Part shown: positions 21,136 through 33,315 of the stretch, one piece after another
Layout: every line of letters starts with the position of its first letter
Position numbering within the stretch: position 1 is the first letter of the stretch
Source of the DNA: Bursaphelenchus xylophilus
Taxonomy: Eukaryota > Nematoda > Chromadorea > Rhabditida > Aphelenchoididae
Reading direction: 5' to 3'
DNA length: 64,000 bases
Assembly: GCA_904066235.2 (NCBI GenBank)
Contig: CAJFCV020000001.1
Location: 4,092,001-4,156,000, forward strand
Made by a program: the position numbers and the translations under genes
Notes under the pieces: generated by a model
Told to the model about the DNA's origin: nothing
Database searches by the model: none
The model's input: only the letters and a program-made list of their open reading frames with translations

Positions 21136-22847
21136 TTAAATTACGGGATTTCCTGGCGTGAGCTTTTTCCAAGAACGAGATGGAGTTGAAAAAAGTTAAA
21201 ATTATGTAAATTACTTACTTAGAGAGCTGGAAATTCTAACACAGGAATTTTTTAACCACTTTCCTTCCAAATTGTGCCCGAAATTTAATTATTTTTTTTT
21301 GTAAAATACGATGCATTTGCTTTTGATTTATTTAGCAAACAAAATAAAAAATTATTTACTACCTAAGATACGACATTCTCACATGATGACGGCAATTTTC
21401 GTTTAAATTCTAGTCTAATTCTTCAGTTGTTTCCAATGTATTCAAGTGGCTTGCGTCAAGTCACAAGTCCATTCAAAACTGGCAAAACAAGTTTTTTCCG
21501 TGTTCTATCGACCAAGTTTTGTTTACAAGTTGAACTTTCACATATTACCATGACTTTTTTCCAGTGTTTACAATTAGTTGCCTTTTGTGTCCTTTTAAAA
21601 CCCGTAAATAAATTGCCTCGGGCGATGGGAGGAACATGCCCGAGGATCTTTTTTGGGACTCGCTAATTGCCCCGGAACACTGTAAATTTTAAATTGGACT
21701 GCATAACAAGGTGGAGAGGAGGAACGGATTCCTGTTTTTGGATGGGAATGATACAAGATTTGGAGCTTTTTTTGGATAAGTGTAATAATTGGGGGGAAAT
21801 ATTCGATTTTCAAAATAAAAGTTTAAAAAGAAATTTTTTTAATTGGCTTTTATTTTTTTGTAAAATACGTTTTGCATGGGGCGAAAGCCCCGAAAATTAA
21901 AGGATGATTAAAACATACGTGATATTTTGCCGTTAAAGCGTATAAAATGGAAGAAAAAGGATTCAATCCAAAATTTGTTGACGCTAATTAATTTTTTTTC
22001 CGTAGAATACGTAAAAACTTCACAGAAGCCCAAAAAAAGACGTTTGTAAAAAGAAAAAACAATAAAATGTTTAACCAAATCGGTTGTAAAATACGAAGCC
22101 AGACGGGGTTAAACCCCCTAAACTGATTATATAGATGGATTAAAAAAGTGCGCTTTTTGCATAAGATCTGGGCGGAAAAAATGACGTAAAATAAAAGGTA
22201 AAATCAATAAAAAATTTGATTATTTTGGTAAAATACGAGGCCAATGGGGTTAAAACCCCAATGCTTTTATTGTTTTTTAAAAATATTACAGCGAAGTGCT
22301 GAAATCAATTGCAGTACAAAAAAATTTATGGACAAAACTTCAACGAATGACTTACCAAAATTCGCAAAAAGAAAGCACATTTTTCAACTTTCGGTCTAAC
22401 GGCATCGACCACATTTCAATAAGCAAAACGCGGAGGGCGGTCAGAGAGAAAAACACTTCATGGCCATGGGTTTTCCTGTTTCGCTCTGAAAAAGAACGAT
22501 TTTTACGGTAAAAATGGGCATGGAACTTTTCATGCTAAATAGCAAAGTGTCCTTCAATTGCTAACTCAGCTTTAAGATTATTAATTTACTTTCTAGTCTT
22601 TAAAATTAAAAAAAAGATTTTACTTTTTTTCGTTTCCTTGAACTTGAAACTTATTAATTTCGAGGCTGAAAAGGACAAATTTAATTATCTTTTTTGGAGG
22701 AAACGAACGGATTTGAAAGATATTCTGGTTATGCGCTGGACGCTATTCGGAGTATTCAACAAAAGGAATACTCTGGGCAACAAATTATTAAAAAAAAAAT
22801 TTTTTGGCATGGCTGTGCGGTGCCAAAAGGGGGAGGGCACAGCTATA
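21136..22847. other. Intergenic DNA with three hairpin-plus-10-mer modules
   Basis: Three close copies of a composite motif occur: GTAAAATACG followed by a GGGG-loop-CCCC hairpin at about 21858-21894, 22081-22122 and 22229-22262. A fourth 10-mer is at 21300. Palindromic GCCTCGGGC-type motifs lie near 21617 and 21645. No gene is recognised. Confidence 0.55.
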
Positions 22848-23708
22848 CAGGGTGTCCAGAGAAATGTGCCGGAAAGTTTTTGTCGATTTCTTGGCGCTCA
22901 ATAAAGATATCCGAAAAATTCTTTTTGCAGGATAAAGAAGAATTTGGGCGGTTTTTTGTCCGAAAGAATCATTTTTTCCGCCAGCGCGGAAGGCAGTGTA
23001 TTCGGCGGAGACTTTTGATCGCTTTTTTGGCCATCACACCAATTTTAAACGCATTATTATGATGCTGAAACTTCCGGAAAGTCTTCAAATTTTTGACGCA
23101 ATAAATCACACAGACAGCGACATCGCAATGCGATCCCATATAGCGACTGCACGGTGCAGCCTGTCGCTGCAACACCGATAAAGTCCGGGTGCACCGTGCT
23201 GAGGTTTGAAACAGCAAGGCAAAAGGAAATTTGAACAAAAAATTTTTTGTTGTTTTCTGGTGCACCAAGTGGTTTTCCGATGGCTTAGCTTCTGCCAAAG
23301 CTTGGTGACAAAATTTTCGAAGGCATACGAAGCCAGCAGGGTGTTCTAGCCAGGCCATAAAAATTGTGTTGGACCATGTCTTGTCCGCAGCTGAGTTATG
23401 GCCTCCGCCGATTCGGCGAGCGTCCGCCATACCTTCGCCGAACACTTGGTAAACATGAAAATATGCAAATATCTTTGTTTCAACCATCAAAGTTCATAAT
23501 AAAGCGTTTAAAGTTGGTGTGATGATCAAAAAAGCTATCAAAAGTCTCCGCCGAATACACTGCCTTCCGCGCTGGCGGAGAAAATGATTCTTTTGCACAA
23601 AAAACCGCCCATATTCTTCTTTATCCTGCAAAAAGAATCTTTCGGATATCTTGATTGAGCGCCAAGAAATCGACAAAAACTTTCCGGCACATTTCTCTGG
23701 ACACCCTG
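22848..23708. mobile_element. Tc1/mariner-type element, CAGGGTGTCCAG ends
   Basis: Inverted repeats of about 210 bp begin CAGGGTGTCCAGAGAAATG and are flanked by TA. Total length 861 bp. The interior (about 23060-23500) is not repeated and includes a 173-codon minus-strand ORF without a recognisable DDE transposase motif, so the element is non-autonomous or a remnant. Two GCAC(C/G)GTGC sites lie in the interior. Confidence 0.85.
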
Positions 23709-23746
23709 TATTGTAGCAATACGAAAATGAAAAAAAAATTGGCGGT

Positions 23747-23818
23747 TGCCCAAGACAGGAATCGAACCTGTGTCGCCACGGCCACAACGTGGAGTACTAA
23801 CCACTATACTACTTGGGC
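23747..23818 (-). tRNA. tRNA-His (GTG)
   Basis: A 72-nt cloverleaf with acceptor GCCCAAG/CTTGGGC, anticodon loop TTGTGGC, intact A and B boxes, no intron. A run of T on the transcribed strand follows as a Pol III terminator. The G-1 needed by tRNA-His would be added after transcription. Confidence 0.95.
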
Positions 23819-23979
23819 CGGCGACTTTGTTTCTTCACGTTGATGACTATTCAACTACTCTTCTTTATGAATACGAATACCTCGTTAATTTCTCGCAATG
23901 ATTTTATAATTTCTTGAGGTACTCTTATTCATAAAGAAGAGGGTTGAATAGTCATCAAGGTGAAGAAACAAAGTCACCG

Positions 23980-24051
23980 GCCCAAGTAGTATAGTGGTTA
24001 GTACTCCACGTTGTGGCCGTGGCGACACAGGTTCGATTCCTGTCTTGGGCA
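23980..24051 (+). tRNA. tRNA-His (GTG)
   Basis: Same sequence as the copy at 23747-23818 in opposite orientation. All stems pair, and a T7 run downstream serves as terminator. The upstream block GAAGAAACAAAGTC is shared with the other intact copies and may be a 5' promoter element. Confidence 0.95.
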
Positions 24052-25929
24052 TGCTTTATTTTTTTGTAGAAAAATGGTTATAACTGTGTTTTTTACTCTG
24101 TAAAAGGTTATTGACGGGGAACTAACCCCGTTTCCATCGTATTTTACCAATTTTCTTGAATGTGATTGAATCATCTCCTTTTTCGCATGCATTTCTTTTT
24201 GTTCTCTCGCTCGCTCATAATTCTATTTTATTTATTTCGCAATATTTAATTCGAGAAATAGCCTGTCGCATTTTACCCGAAATTTGCTTCAACATTTTTT
24301 GTGAGTTTATTTCTGACTCCAGTCCCCTTTTTTTTGAATGTTTGTCAGTACATTTCCAGAACTGTTGACCCCCCAATGTTTACCATGATTAGCCGGGATC
24401 TCTTCGGCCAATGGTTCCGAGAAAAAACCCCCCGAATTTTGAAGGGCTCTGGTTACAAATAATCGCCTGATTATAGCCTACGGTCGGCGGAAATGGAGGA
24501 ATTTGGAGACAAAAAATTTTTTGGGGAGCTTTGAAAATCTTTTGGCCTGGAGAACAGTTTTAGAATTTTGGGGATTTTTATAAATTTTTATGTTTCCTCA
24601 AACATCTCGGTAACAAAAAATCGTATAGTCAAAAAAAATTATTCGCTATAGACAAGTTTAGTTTTACGGAGATTTGTTGTACAGAGGTTTCACTGTGATA
24701 TTTGATCGGTTTGTATTTCAACGGGCCACTTGACAGGCTCGTATTTTACAAATTCTTGCTGTAATTTTATTTTTTGCACTGTGCGAATTTTTCAGTTTTT
24801 ACATTTTAATGTTGAAAAATTTTTGCCCGGAAATTGTTGACGCTGGCTTTCCAGTGGTCTCTTGTACCATTTTCCGGTTCCTTATCAGTCTCTTCACACT
24901 TCTAAACAAACAAATTTAATTTTTCAATCAGAACTTTTGTTGCAAATTTAGTTCTTGTAAAATACGCTGCGTAGAATGTTTGTTTGAAAAAAATGGCAAT
25001 TATTCTTTTGTATTGTACTTTACCAATTCGATCTTTTTCTAATTTTTTATTTTTTATTAAAATTTAATTTTCAAACAAAAAAATAAAAAAAAAATCTTTT
25101 TTAATCTTTTTTTTAAAATTTTAATCAATTCTAAGGCTCTGTCAAGCCTCAAGCCTTCGAATTGTAGTCCATTGCTCAAGCGTTCTGCTGCAGAAAAGTT
25201 CGCAACCAGGCGGTGACCGCGCGTTCCCTTGGTATCCTTTGCTTGCCTAAGGGATTATTCGGCCGCTCTCCCTCCAGCGTTTCATTTGCCTTGAAATTGA
25301 GAATGGCGGATAATTAAACACTCCAACTCCGGTTACAGTGAAACCCTTTGCAGTGGATTCGACCTTATTTTTGTGTCAAAAATTGTATTATACTTGATTT
25401 CCGAGTACAATCTTAAGTCCTTCGGAGTTGTGAGCCGAAACATGAAGGGAGAGTTGATGTTTTCGACGGAAAGGCTCTTCCGTTGACGGCGTGAGGAGCT
25501 GCTTACATATGCAAAAATGTTTTACTTTCAAAAAGAAACTTGTTTCGAGGTTTCTCTCGCGGGGATCTTTGGAAAAGCGATGATTTCTCTTTGACATTTC
25601 AACCATTTTTAAACAGATTCAAAGGGTTCATGAGCGTATTTTACACTTTACATGGAATTCGTTAGAGCTTATGACCCGACGATTTTGCTAATCGTAAAAA
25701 CAATTTTGAATTAGAGTTTTTACGGCCGTATTTACGGGGCTTTCTTTTTTTATTTCGTTCCAACAATTTTAATATTAACCCCATCCAGGAATTTTGTATT
25801 TTACATTCTAAGACTTACTGAATTGCATGAGATTAATATTAAAATTATTTATTATATAAATCATTGTCTATGCAGCCGACATTTGCCGATTAGACTTACA
25901 ATTTTTCTATCGCAATCTACGTGGTAGTA
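24052..25929. other. Intergenic DNA with a GC-richer block
   Basis: Contains a hairpin-plus-10-mer module at about 24113-24148 (CGGGGAACTAACCCCG then CGTATTTTAC) and 10-mers near 24746, 24957 and 25634. A GC-richer, lower-A/T block at about 25135-25320 stands out but has no clear exon or RNA fold that I can assign. Confidence 0.45.
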
Positions 25930-26489
25930 TATCATTTTTTTGAAGTTGAAGGTCTAAAAAGTAAATTTTTGTACCAAGACTTATTTATTACGTCTTAGAA
26001 ACTTAGGACACATCATTTTAAGCCAACAAGGAAAGTACTTCTATGGGGTATGGAGTTACAGGTCGAGTCATATACCAAAAAATCGCAAAATTTTTCTGGT
26101 TCCGAATATGTAAAAATTAGCTGCCCAATTTTGGTCTGTAAGGGCGAAAAAACCCTCGGAACTTTTCTCGCAACACCACGCAAATGCCTTTTTGACCAAG
26201 TTTTTAGCAATTAAAAAGTTTTGTTTTGAGCTAAAGTAAATAAACCCTGACATCTCGACAAGCCTTAAAATAACAAATTTTATTAATACTACACCTTAAT
26301 AGTAGTTACAATGTAAAAAATCGAGCATTTGCGTGGTGTTGCGAGAAAAGTTCCGAGGGTTTTTTCGCCCTTACAAACCAAAATTGGGCAGCAATTTTTA
26401 CATATTCTGAATCAGAAAAATTTTGCGATTTTTTTATATACATGTCTCGACTTGTAACTCCATACCCCATAGAAGTACCTTCCTTGTGA
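25930..26489. mobile_element. CAAGGAAAGTACTT inverted-repeat element (diverged copy)
   Basis: Arms of about 165 bp begin CAAGGAAAGTACTTCTATGG at 26028 and end with the complement at about 26488. The 25930-26027 stretch (TAAGCCAACAAGG and GAAGTTGAAGGTCTAAAAAG) matches the complement of an interior part of the element at 56251, so this locus has been rearranged. No coding capacity. Confidence 0.7.
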
Positions 26490-26514
26490 AATAAAAAGTT
26501 TTAACCTATGAAAA

Positions 26515-26695
26515 AATGAGCGGAAGTGGGTTTATAGGGGTTTAAGTTAACTTGCGATTGATTTTTCACCCCTAAAACCCGCGATTGGGCAGCTAATTTT
26601 AACATATTCTTAAACAGCATGATTTTATGTACATATTTTTGAGAAACGTCTCGTCTAAAAGTAGGAGCCTCCATAAAAGTACTTTCCTTGTCAAA
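26515..26695. mobile_element. Partial CAAGGAAAGTACTT element
   Basis: The right half of the same family as 56251-56842: it has CACCCCTAAAACC, GGGCAGCTAATTTTAACAT, and ends GTACTTTCCTTG. The left half is missing or replaced. It sits right after another copy, which suggests nested or tandem insertion. Confidence 0.65.
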
Positions 26696-27623
26696 AAGGG
26701 GTTTTTGAACCTTTCAAAATTGTTAATTTTGAAAGGCAACATCCATTCATACACTTGGAAACTTACCCATTTACAGCAAATTTTTTAAATCATTTTCGGG
26801 ATTTTTTGCGGCATCTAGGCCTTTCTGGCAATTTTCGTGTTTTCCCAGGCAGCCAAAGGTCATTGTCGGTTGTCTGGCGTCTACTCCGACAGCTGCACTT
26901 TCTACAGACACATATTTTTACTGAAATTTAATTAAAATTTTTGCAATTTGCCAATTCTTTCGGAAATTTGATGATTTTTCGCTAAAGTTTTTCTTTCGTT
27001 TTTGATGACTACTGTAAGTTCAAAGCTAAAACTTTGCATTTTAACCTTTTTTTCTTTACTTTTTCCTCTCTAATAACATTGTGTTGCACTATTTTCCTCG
27101 GGGTTTCGTGATTTTTCTAAATAAAACCTTCCTTTGTGATTTCAACTTCGCGGCCATGGGATTCTTCTCGTTCGAACCGAGCTCGGAATACCCTCTGAAT
27201 GAATGCGTACTAATTAGGGGCCGAGAAAACATTTCTTTTTATGGTATATCATCATAGAGTTCAAAAAATAGCCTGAAGATTGCGTTTGATGGGTTCATTC
27301 GGGCATAGTGTGTGTTTAGTTGAATGCGAACTGGATTTTAAAAGCTTCTGGAAGTATTTTTTACAGTATTTTTGCGACGGAAATTTTATATTTTGTGTTT
27401 TGAGCTCATTTTTCGAACAAAAACGTTTCTTTTGTCTTTATTTTTTGTTTATTGAGAAAAAAAGATGACTCTGCTAGGAGCCGCAATTACTGATGTTATA
27501 ATGTATATTTTTTCCGAGCCGATTCCCATCAATTTCGACTAAAATTCGATCGTTTTATTCAATTTTTACCGAAAGCCCCGCCCTTTTCTCTCTTGATCCG
27601 TTCCAAGAGAGCCGTGAGTGCGT
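26696..27623. other. Intergenic DNA, possible isolated exon
   Basis: No confirmed gene. A short plus-strand stretch at about 27157-27240 starting MGFFSFEPSSEYPL has coding-like codon use and a GTATAT donor, but no partner exon was found, so it is only noted. Confidence 0.35.
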
Positions 27624-27626
27624 GCT

Positions 27627-27680
<54 letters not shown>

Positions 27681-27697
27681 GAGTCCACCCGGGAGCG
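27624..27697 (+). tRNA. tRNA-Asn (GTT)
   Basis: A 74-nt cloverleaf with acceptor GCTTCCG/CGGGAGC (one G-T pair), D loop GCGCAATCGGTTAGCGC, anticodon loop CTGTTAA and T arm GGTGGTTCGAGTCCACC. No intron. TTTT at about 27703 can terminate transcription. It stands alone and is not part of a visible repeat. Confidence 0.96.
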
Positions 27698-28832
27698 AGT
27701 ATCTTTTATCAATTTTTTGAGTAGTAAAAAATTGCTGCAAATTTAAAAAAAATGTTCTGGGCCTCTAATTTGTTGGTTTTAACCACAGTTTTCCCGAAAA
27801 TCCGATCGGTTTTTGTTGTTTTTTCGCACTTTAACATCGTTTTCCCGAAAATTTTCCAGTTTTCCCCAATTCTCGGCGCATAATCTCGAAGAACCGGCGG
27901 AATTGGTGGGTTGTTTGTGCAAACTTGGCTAAATGAGTGCCAAAAAACAGCTTGGGCTTTAATAACGCCTGAGGCGCGAAAACAACGTCCAAAATTGGAA
28001 TAATAATGAGGCGAAAAACAAAAATTTGGAGAAGTTACGTCATTTTCCGGAGCGTTTTTCCCGACGATCAGTGTCCAAAAAAACGAAAAAATAAAAAGAG
28101 GCCATAAAGTTTTTATGTGTATACGGCTAGCCGGAAAAGACAATGGCAAAACAAAAATGTGTTTTTTACAGTAACGTATTTCATTGCGATATGTAAAGTT
28201 CCGTTGCTGCAAAAAATACATTTTTTTTTATTTTGTCGCTGCATTTCGTGGCTGGCAATATGCACGTAAAAACTTTATGGCCTCTTTTTTTCATTTTTTT
28301 GGACATCGATCGTCGGCAAAAAAGCTTCGGAATGTGCGTCAGAACGATCAAAAAACATTTTCCAATTAAAAAAAAAGTTTTTTTTGTCGCGTTCTTGCTG
28401 CTTCTTACATTGTAAAAGTGCATAGTCGTCGAGAATTTATAGTTAAGCCAATTTCTCAGGCGTGTTTTCGAAAATTCGCATCCAATGCCTCAGGGGATAA
28501 ATAATAAACGCAGGACGTGATGGATGACGGAGCCGGGCCACTAATGAGGGGGTTGCAAATTTCGCGAACTGTCAAATTTTATGCTAATTTTCTATTTTTT
28601 TTTGTTGATAAAAATTAAAATTTTGTTGTGGAAAAAAAGTATTTAGTTTCTCAAAAATTAGTTGTCGGAAAAAATTTGGTCCCATTTTCAAATGGCTTCT
28701 TGCCCTTGGGGCATTAGCTAAAATACGGCTTCAATTTTATTATTTTTAGGAGATTTACATGGAATTTCAAAATTTTTTATCCGCCGGCATCGTATTTTAC
28801 GAAACAAACATTTATTCCTGTCTTTTTCATTT
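27698..28832. other. Intergenic DNA, imperfect inverted duplication
   Basis: The stretches around 28080-28150 and 28240-28310 are inverted near-copies (GGCCATAAAGTTTTTATGTG against CACGTAAAAACTTTATGGCC), giving a foldback of roughly 300-500 bp. CCTCAGGGG motif near 28496. No gene is recognised. Confidence 0.45.
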
Positions 28833-29600
28833 TTCGCACTGTGCAGAGCTTCTTTATTTTTCGCACTGTGCGTTTTCGAATTTTTGCAGTTTTTGTCGCC
28901 AGTTTTTCTTCTTTGCGACAAATTCTTTTGCACCGTGCGACATCACATTTTTTGCACTGTGCACCAATTGTTTCAATTCTGTTGCACCGTGCAAATCCCA
29001 AATCTTTGGTCATTCAATTCTGTTGCACCGTGCAAATCCCAAATCTTCTTCCTCATTCTTTTGCACTGTGAAAAGTTCATTTATTACTTTTTTGCACTGT
29101 GCGTTTTCCAATTTTTTGTGACCGCACAGTGCAAAGAAAAAATTTCGTTGCACAGTGCGGAAATTTTTGTCGCTAGTTTTTTCTTCTTTGCGACAATTTT
29201 TTTGCACCGTGCGAACACATTTTTGCACTGTGCGGCCTTGCTCTATCTTCTGTACTGTGCATCAGCTGTTTCAAGGAGCTTTCAAGTTTGTCGCACCGTG
29301 CGAATCCCGAATCCTCTTCCTCATTTTTTGCACTGTGCGTTTTCCAATTCTTTTTGACCGCACAGTGCAAAGAGAAACTTCCGTTGCACAGTGCGGAAAT
29401 TTTTGTCGTCAGTTTTTTCTTCTTTGCGACAAATTTTTTGCACCGTGCGACATCACATTTTTTTGCACTGTGCATCCCCTCTCAATCTTCCGCACAGTGC
29501 ACAAAATTTGTCGCTTTTGCACTGTGCATGAACTGTTTCAATTTTGTTGCACCGTGCAAATCAATCCCGAATCTTCTTCCTCATTTTTTGCACTGTGCAT
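28833..29600. repeat. GCACNGTGC motif array 5 (densest)
   Basis: More than twenty GCACNGTGC sites in about 770 bp, with centres A, T, C and G all present. It contains tandem units of about 235 bp: the block from GCACTGTGCGTTTTCCAA through GACCGCACAGTGCAAAGA to TCTTCTTTGCGACAA occurs at about 29096 and 29329. Long open frames on both strands come from the stop-free motif and are not genes. Confidence 0.85.
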
Positions 29601-32514
29601 CCAATCCCCAAGGCCAAATATTCAATTAGAGCCCACATACGTGCAGAAACAAGGACATTACGTACGAAAATTTCGGGGTTCTGGTATATCCCCGGGGGGT
29701 TTTTGTTAATTTATGAAACAAATTGAACCACCAGTTCTTTGAAACTTGTTTTCGATGGGGAACATGACAAATTCGAGCGGATGCTCGAGATTTTTCTGAG
29801 TTTACAGGGCGGAAAGTCTTGAAAATTGGTCAAGTGGATGTTCAGCACGTCATTTTGAAAAATATTTTTTAACTTTTCAAAAAAAATGTTTTTGAATTTT
29901 TGCTAAAAATTTTGTTTTTAAAATACGATGCAAACATTTACTGGCTTCTTATGATATTTTCAAGGTAAGAAAAGCAAATTTTTTGACTTTTTAAATTTAG
30001 GGGACCCAATTATTTCCTTTTTTTCGTGTAATTTTTGCCTTATTTAGATTTCCCACGATTTATTACTCATTCTTATAAGGCTCGTTTCAGAGAACTTGAC
30101 ATTTAGACGCTTGTACTTACATTTTAAACTCATTGTTTTTAGTTTTTTTTTCAGAAATTACAAATTTTGTTCATTTTGTTAGTTTTGGGTTCAAAATTGA
30201 TTTTATCGCGAATTTACAGGGTTTTATGCCAAAATATGTCTGTTTATATCAATTTTACAGTGTTTTAGGAAGTTTGATATATTTTTTTGAAATAGTAATT
30301 GGCTCAAAAATTTTTCGAAAAATTCCAAAATCGCAAAAAAATTTTTTTTTCATTTTTATTTTTTATTTTTTTCGTTTTTAAAAAAAATTTCCCGTAATTC
30401 TGCTCTCGGTCTCCCCGCCAACCCTGAAGCGATGATTTTAACAAATTTTTATAAGCAAAACGGCAAATAAATGGGGGATCACAAAGCAGAGGGAGCGTGT
30501 GCTTTCTAGTGACTGTAAAACAAATAATTCCAAGTTCCGAAAATTCATATAAGCTTAGACGATATTTTTCTGAACTTTTAGCAGTCCGTTCGCGAAGTCA
30601 CTGGAGTTATTTCGGCGAAAACAAAAGTTCTCTTTGCACTGTGCAATTTCTTGCTTTTGGCATAGTGCACTAGGTTTTTTTATTTTTCGGGTTGTCCCTC
30701 TCAGCTTGACTTTTTTTCTCAGTTAGCGTCGCCGAAATCACTCCAGTGACTTTGCGAACGGCCTAGTAAAACATTTCAGCCGGTTGAAACGGAATGCCAA
30801 AATTGGCGGGAAATTTTTAAATTTAAAATTTGAGCAAGGCATTGGGTAGAATATGCGTTACTGAGGCTAGCCCTTTATGAAAATCAGATAAAATGAAATT
30901 TTTTGAAGCTGAATATCCTAAAATACGAGGTTCATTTTTAGCGGGAAATTTGAAATTCAAATTTTTTTTTTGTATTATTGTATCAAAAATATGCAATGCA
31001 CAGTGAATACAGACTCCGTGCTCTTGCCAAATCGTATTTTACCATTTCTCGAAAAATTAATTTTTGGCGGGAAAATCCAAATTCAAATTTTCAAATCAAA
31101 ATTTTCCCGCCAAAAATCAAAACGATTCCGAACCCTTGATCTCAACGCTCTACCATATGTTTTGACTCCTCAATCTTCGATTTCCAGCCCCATCAACCTC
31201 TTGAACTCTTGATTTCCCCTCAATCTCGCACATCTTATATTATCCATGGCCCCGGATTGGGGTGTCTGCAAAAAAAAACGCTGGGTTTTTTTTCAAATTT
31301 GATATTTACAAAACGAAATGAGAGGAGTCGGCGGATATTTCTGTGCAAAGTGAGGGATTGTTTGCGCGGCCTTTCTCTCTCAATAACCAATATTAAATAA
31401 ATAAATGGCAAAGGTCCTTAAAGACTGCAGGGAAAAAAGGTAGTCAAGGTTGTTGCGTCAGGGGTTAAAATGAAAGGTTTGGGTGTGAAAATGACTGGGA
31501 TTTCCATTTTAGGACTAAACATAAAAAATAATTGGAGAAAAATCGTAAAAATCAGAAAATTTGATATTATTTGATGTTACACTAGGCAGAAAATATGGGC
31601 CAATTGAGCTATATGGAATTTTAAAAAAAGCTTAAGGTCCTAAAAAAGGCTCTAGACACTGTTTGGATTCTGATTTAACATTTTAATTTTCCTAAAATAC
31701 GGATTTTTTTGGGTCTAAAATGTACATATTACACTAGGTAAAAAAGAATCGCCAAAAGCAAAAGAACGAGTTTGACTGTTAAAGTTTCCTTGTAAATGCT
31801 TGACGAAGACGTTAAATTTCTTATTATGATATTTCTGATTCTACGACATATTTATTTTTAAAAAATTTTTATATTGCTTTAGATGAGATGGTTGGCTAAT
31901 TTATTAAATATTATTACTATTTTTATTGTTTTTTGCGTATTTTAAAGAAGTATATAGATTACAGAGGCCTCTAAAATGCCTGAGGGCCTTTCTTTCATAC
32001 TTTTCTTTGCTAAAATACGGATTTTTTTTGAAATTTTGGCACATGTTAAGTGTATATCAAAAAAAATCGCAAAAAATGACTTCAGTCACCAAAATTGGGA
32101 GACTTGCAAAAAATTACAAACATGCTTCCAGTGCTGGGACGTATTTTACAATTTCATTTCCTAAACTACAGTCTGAAATCTCATTTTCAGCTAAAAAATT
32201 TCCAAAAAATTTCAAAATTAGCCATTGTTTCCTCCATTTGGAATACTGCCCTTTGTCCGTATCGGACTCCTTTCCGATGTTCTCGTCGATTTCCGAACGG
32301 CTATGCCTCGCCGAAACCCGTCAAATGCCTCGAAAATTCGCGGAAAAAAGGCAAAAGGACGGCTGATCAAACAGTGGTCTCGAAACGGAGACTTTTCGCT
32401 TATTTTTAATTTTTTTGACAATTTGATACTCCAAATTATCCTTTAGGGCTTTCATTCCAAGCATTTCGGGAGAGGGAAATCGATAATTTTGAGGGATCTC
32501 CAAGGGTTGATTTA
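29601..32514. other. Intergenic DNA, no gene seen
   Basis: AT-rich sequence with 10-mers near 31025 and 32139 and CTAAAATACGGATTTTTTT at both 31690 and 32010. TTACACTAGG occurs at about 31577 and 31730, probably from local duplication. Two GCAC-type sites lie near 30635-30668. A GC-richer block at 32230-32400 has open frames on both strands but no recognised product. Confidence 0.45.
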
Positions 32515-33315
32515 TTGCACAGTGCAAGAAAGAAAAATATTCGACTGCACGGTGCGAGAAAAGAATTTTTGACCGCACGGTGCAGGAAAAGAATATTCGA
32601 CCGCACGGTGCGAGAACAATGTTTCGGTTGCACTGTGCGAAAACTAAAAAAAAGTTTCTCGCAATAAATTGCCAATTCACCGTGCGGCCATAAGACAACT
32701 TTCCGCACGGTGCAACAAAATTTTAAAAATTGCACTATGCTGTTTTTCATCGATTGTTTTTTTAGTTTGCACAGTGCAAGAAAACATTTTTCGACCGCAC
32801 GGTGCGAGAACAATGTTTCGGTTTAACAGTGCCAAACCAATCGCGATAAAATTTGCCGCAACAAAATGCCAATGCACCGTGCGGCCATAAGACAACTTTC
32901 CGCACGGTGCAACAAAATTTTAAAAATTGCACTGTGCCGTTTTTTACCGATTGTTTTTTGAGTTTGCACAGTGCATTTTGTTTCGTCTCACAGAAATACA
33001 CCGCACGGTGCAAATGCGACATTTTGTTTATTGCACTGTGCAGTTGATCGTTCTCCATTCCGCACCGTGCAAAGCTCGCGACAACAATTGTTTTGCGCAC
33101 TGTGCAAATAAAAAAAAGGCTTGTCGCACAGTGCAGTTCTCATGTCGCTTGAAAAAATGGGTTGTGCACACAGAGATTGTTTTTTTTTTGCGCACAGTGC
33201 GTTTCGCACAGTGCAAAATCCGCGACCGTTGTTTCGCACAGTGCAACCGGACATCCTTTCCTTCCGCACAGTGCAATCCACTTTTCCCTGCCAAATTTCT
33301 TTGCACTGTGCAGAG
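32515..33315. repeat. GCACNGTGC motif array 6
   Basis: About twenty-five sites in 800 bp. A unit of about 188 bp is duplicated: the segment GGCCATAAGACAACTTTCCG occurs at about 32692 and 32882 with the flanking motifs in register. Centre bases vary between copies of the unit, while the GCAC and GTGC half-sites are mostly kept. Confidence 0.85.

Larger units (their letters stand above)
23747..24051. mobile_element. tRNA-His divergent pair 2 (inverted repeat)
   Basis: Two intact tRNA-His genes face outward from a common centre, with 161 bp between them. The spacer is itself an inverted repeat (GGTGAAGAAACAAAGTC before the right gene, its complement before the left). Similarity stops at the tRNA 3' ends, unlike the pair at 36532-37134, where it continues outward. 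Confidence 0.85.

Noticed and set aside
22969..23490. 173-codon minus-strand ORF as a transposase
   Set aside because: It lies in a TA-flanked element but I see no DDE/D motif or helix-turn-helix pattern, and half of it reads the inverted repeat.
25135..25320. GC-richer block considered as an rRNA or snRNA fragment
   Set aside because: No conserved rRNA or snRNA motif could be recognised.
27157..27255. Possible exon beginning MGFFSFEP
   Set aside because: Only about 30 residues, with no partner exon or recognisable domain.
28759..29709. Long overlapping ORFs on both strands (up to about 184 codons) rich in CTV, HCA and APC
   Set aside because: They are translations of the GCACNGTGC array, whose motif has no stop in any frame. 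The same effect produces false ORFs at 6003-6503, 20661-21161, 32321-33422 and 37806-38710.
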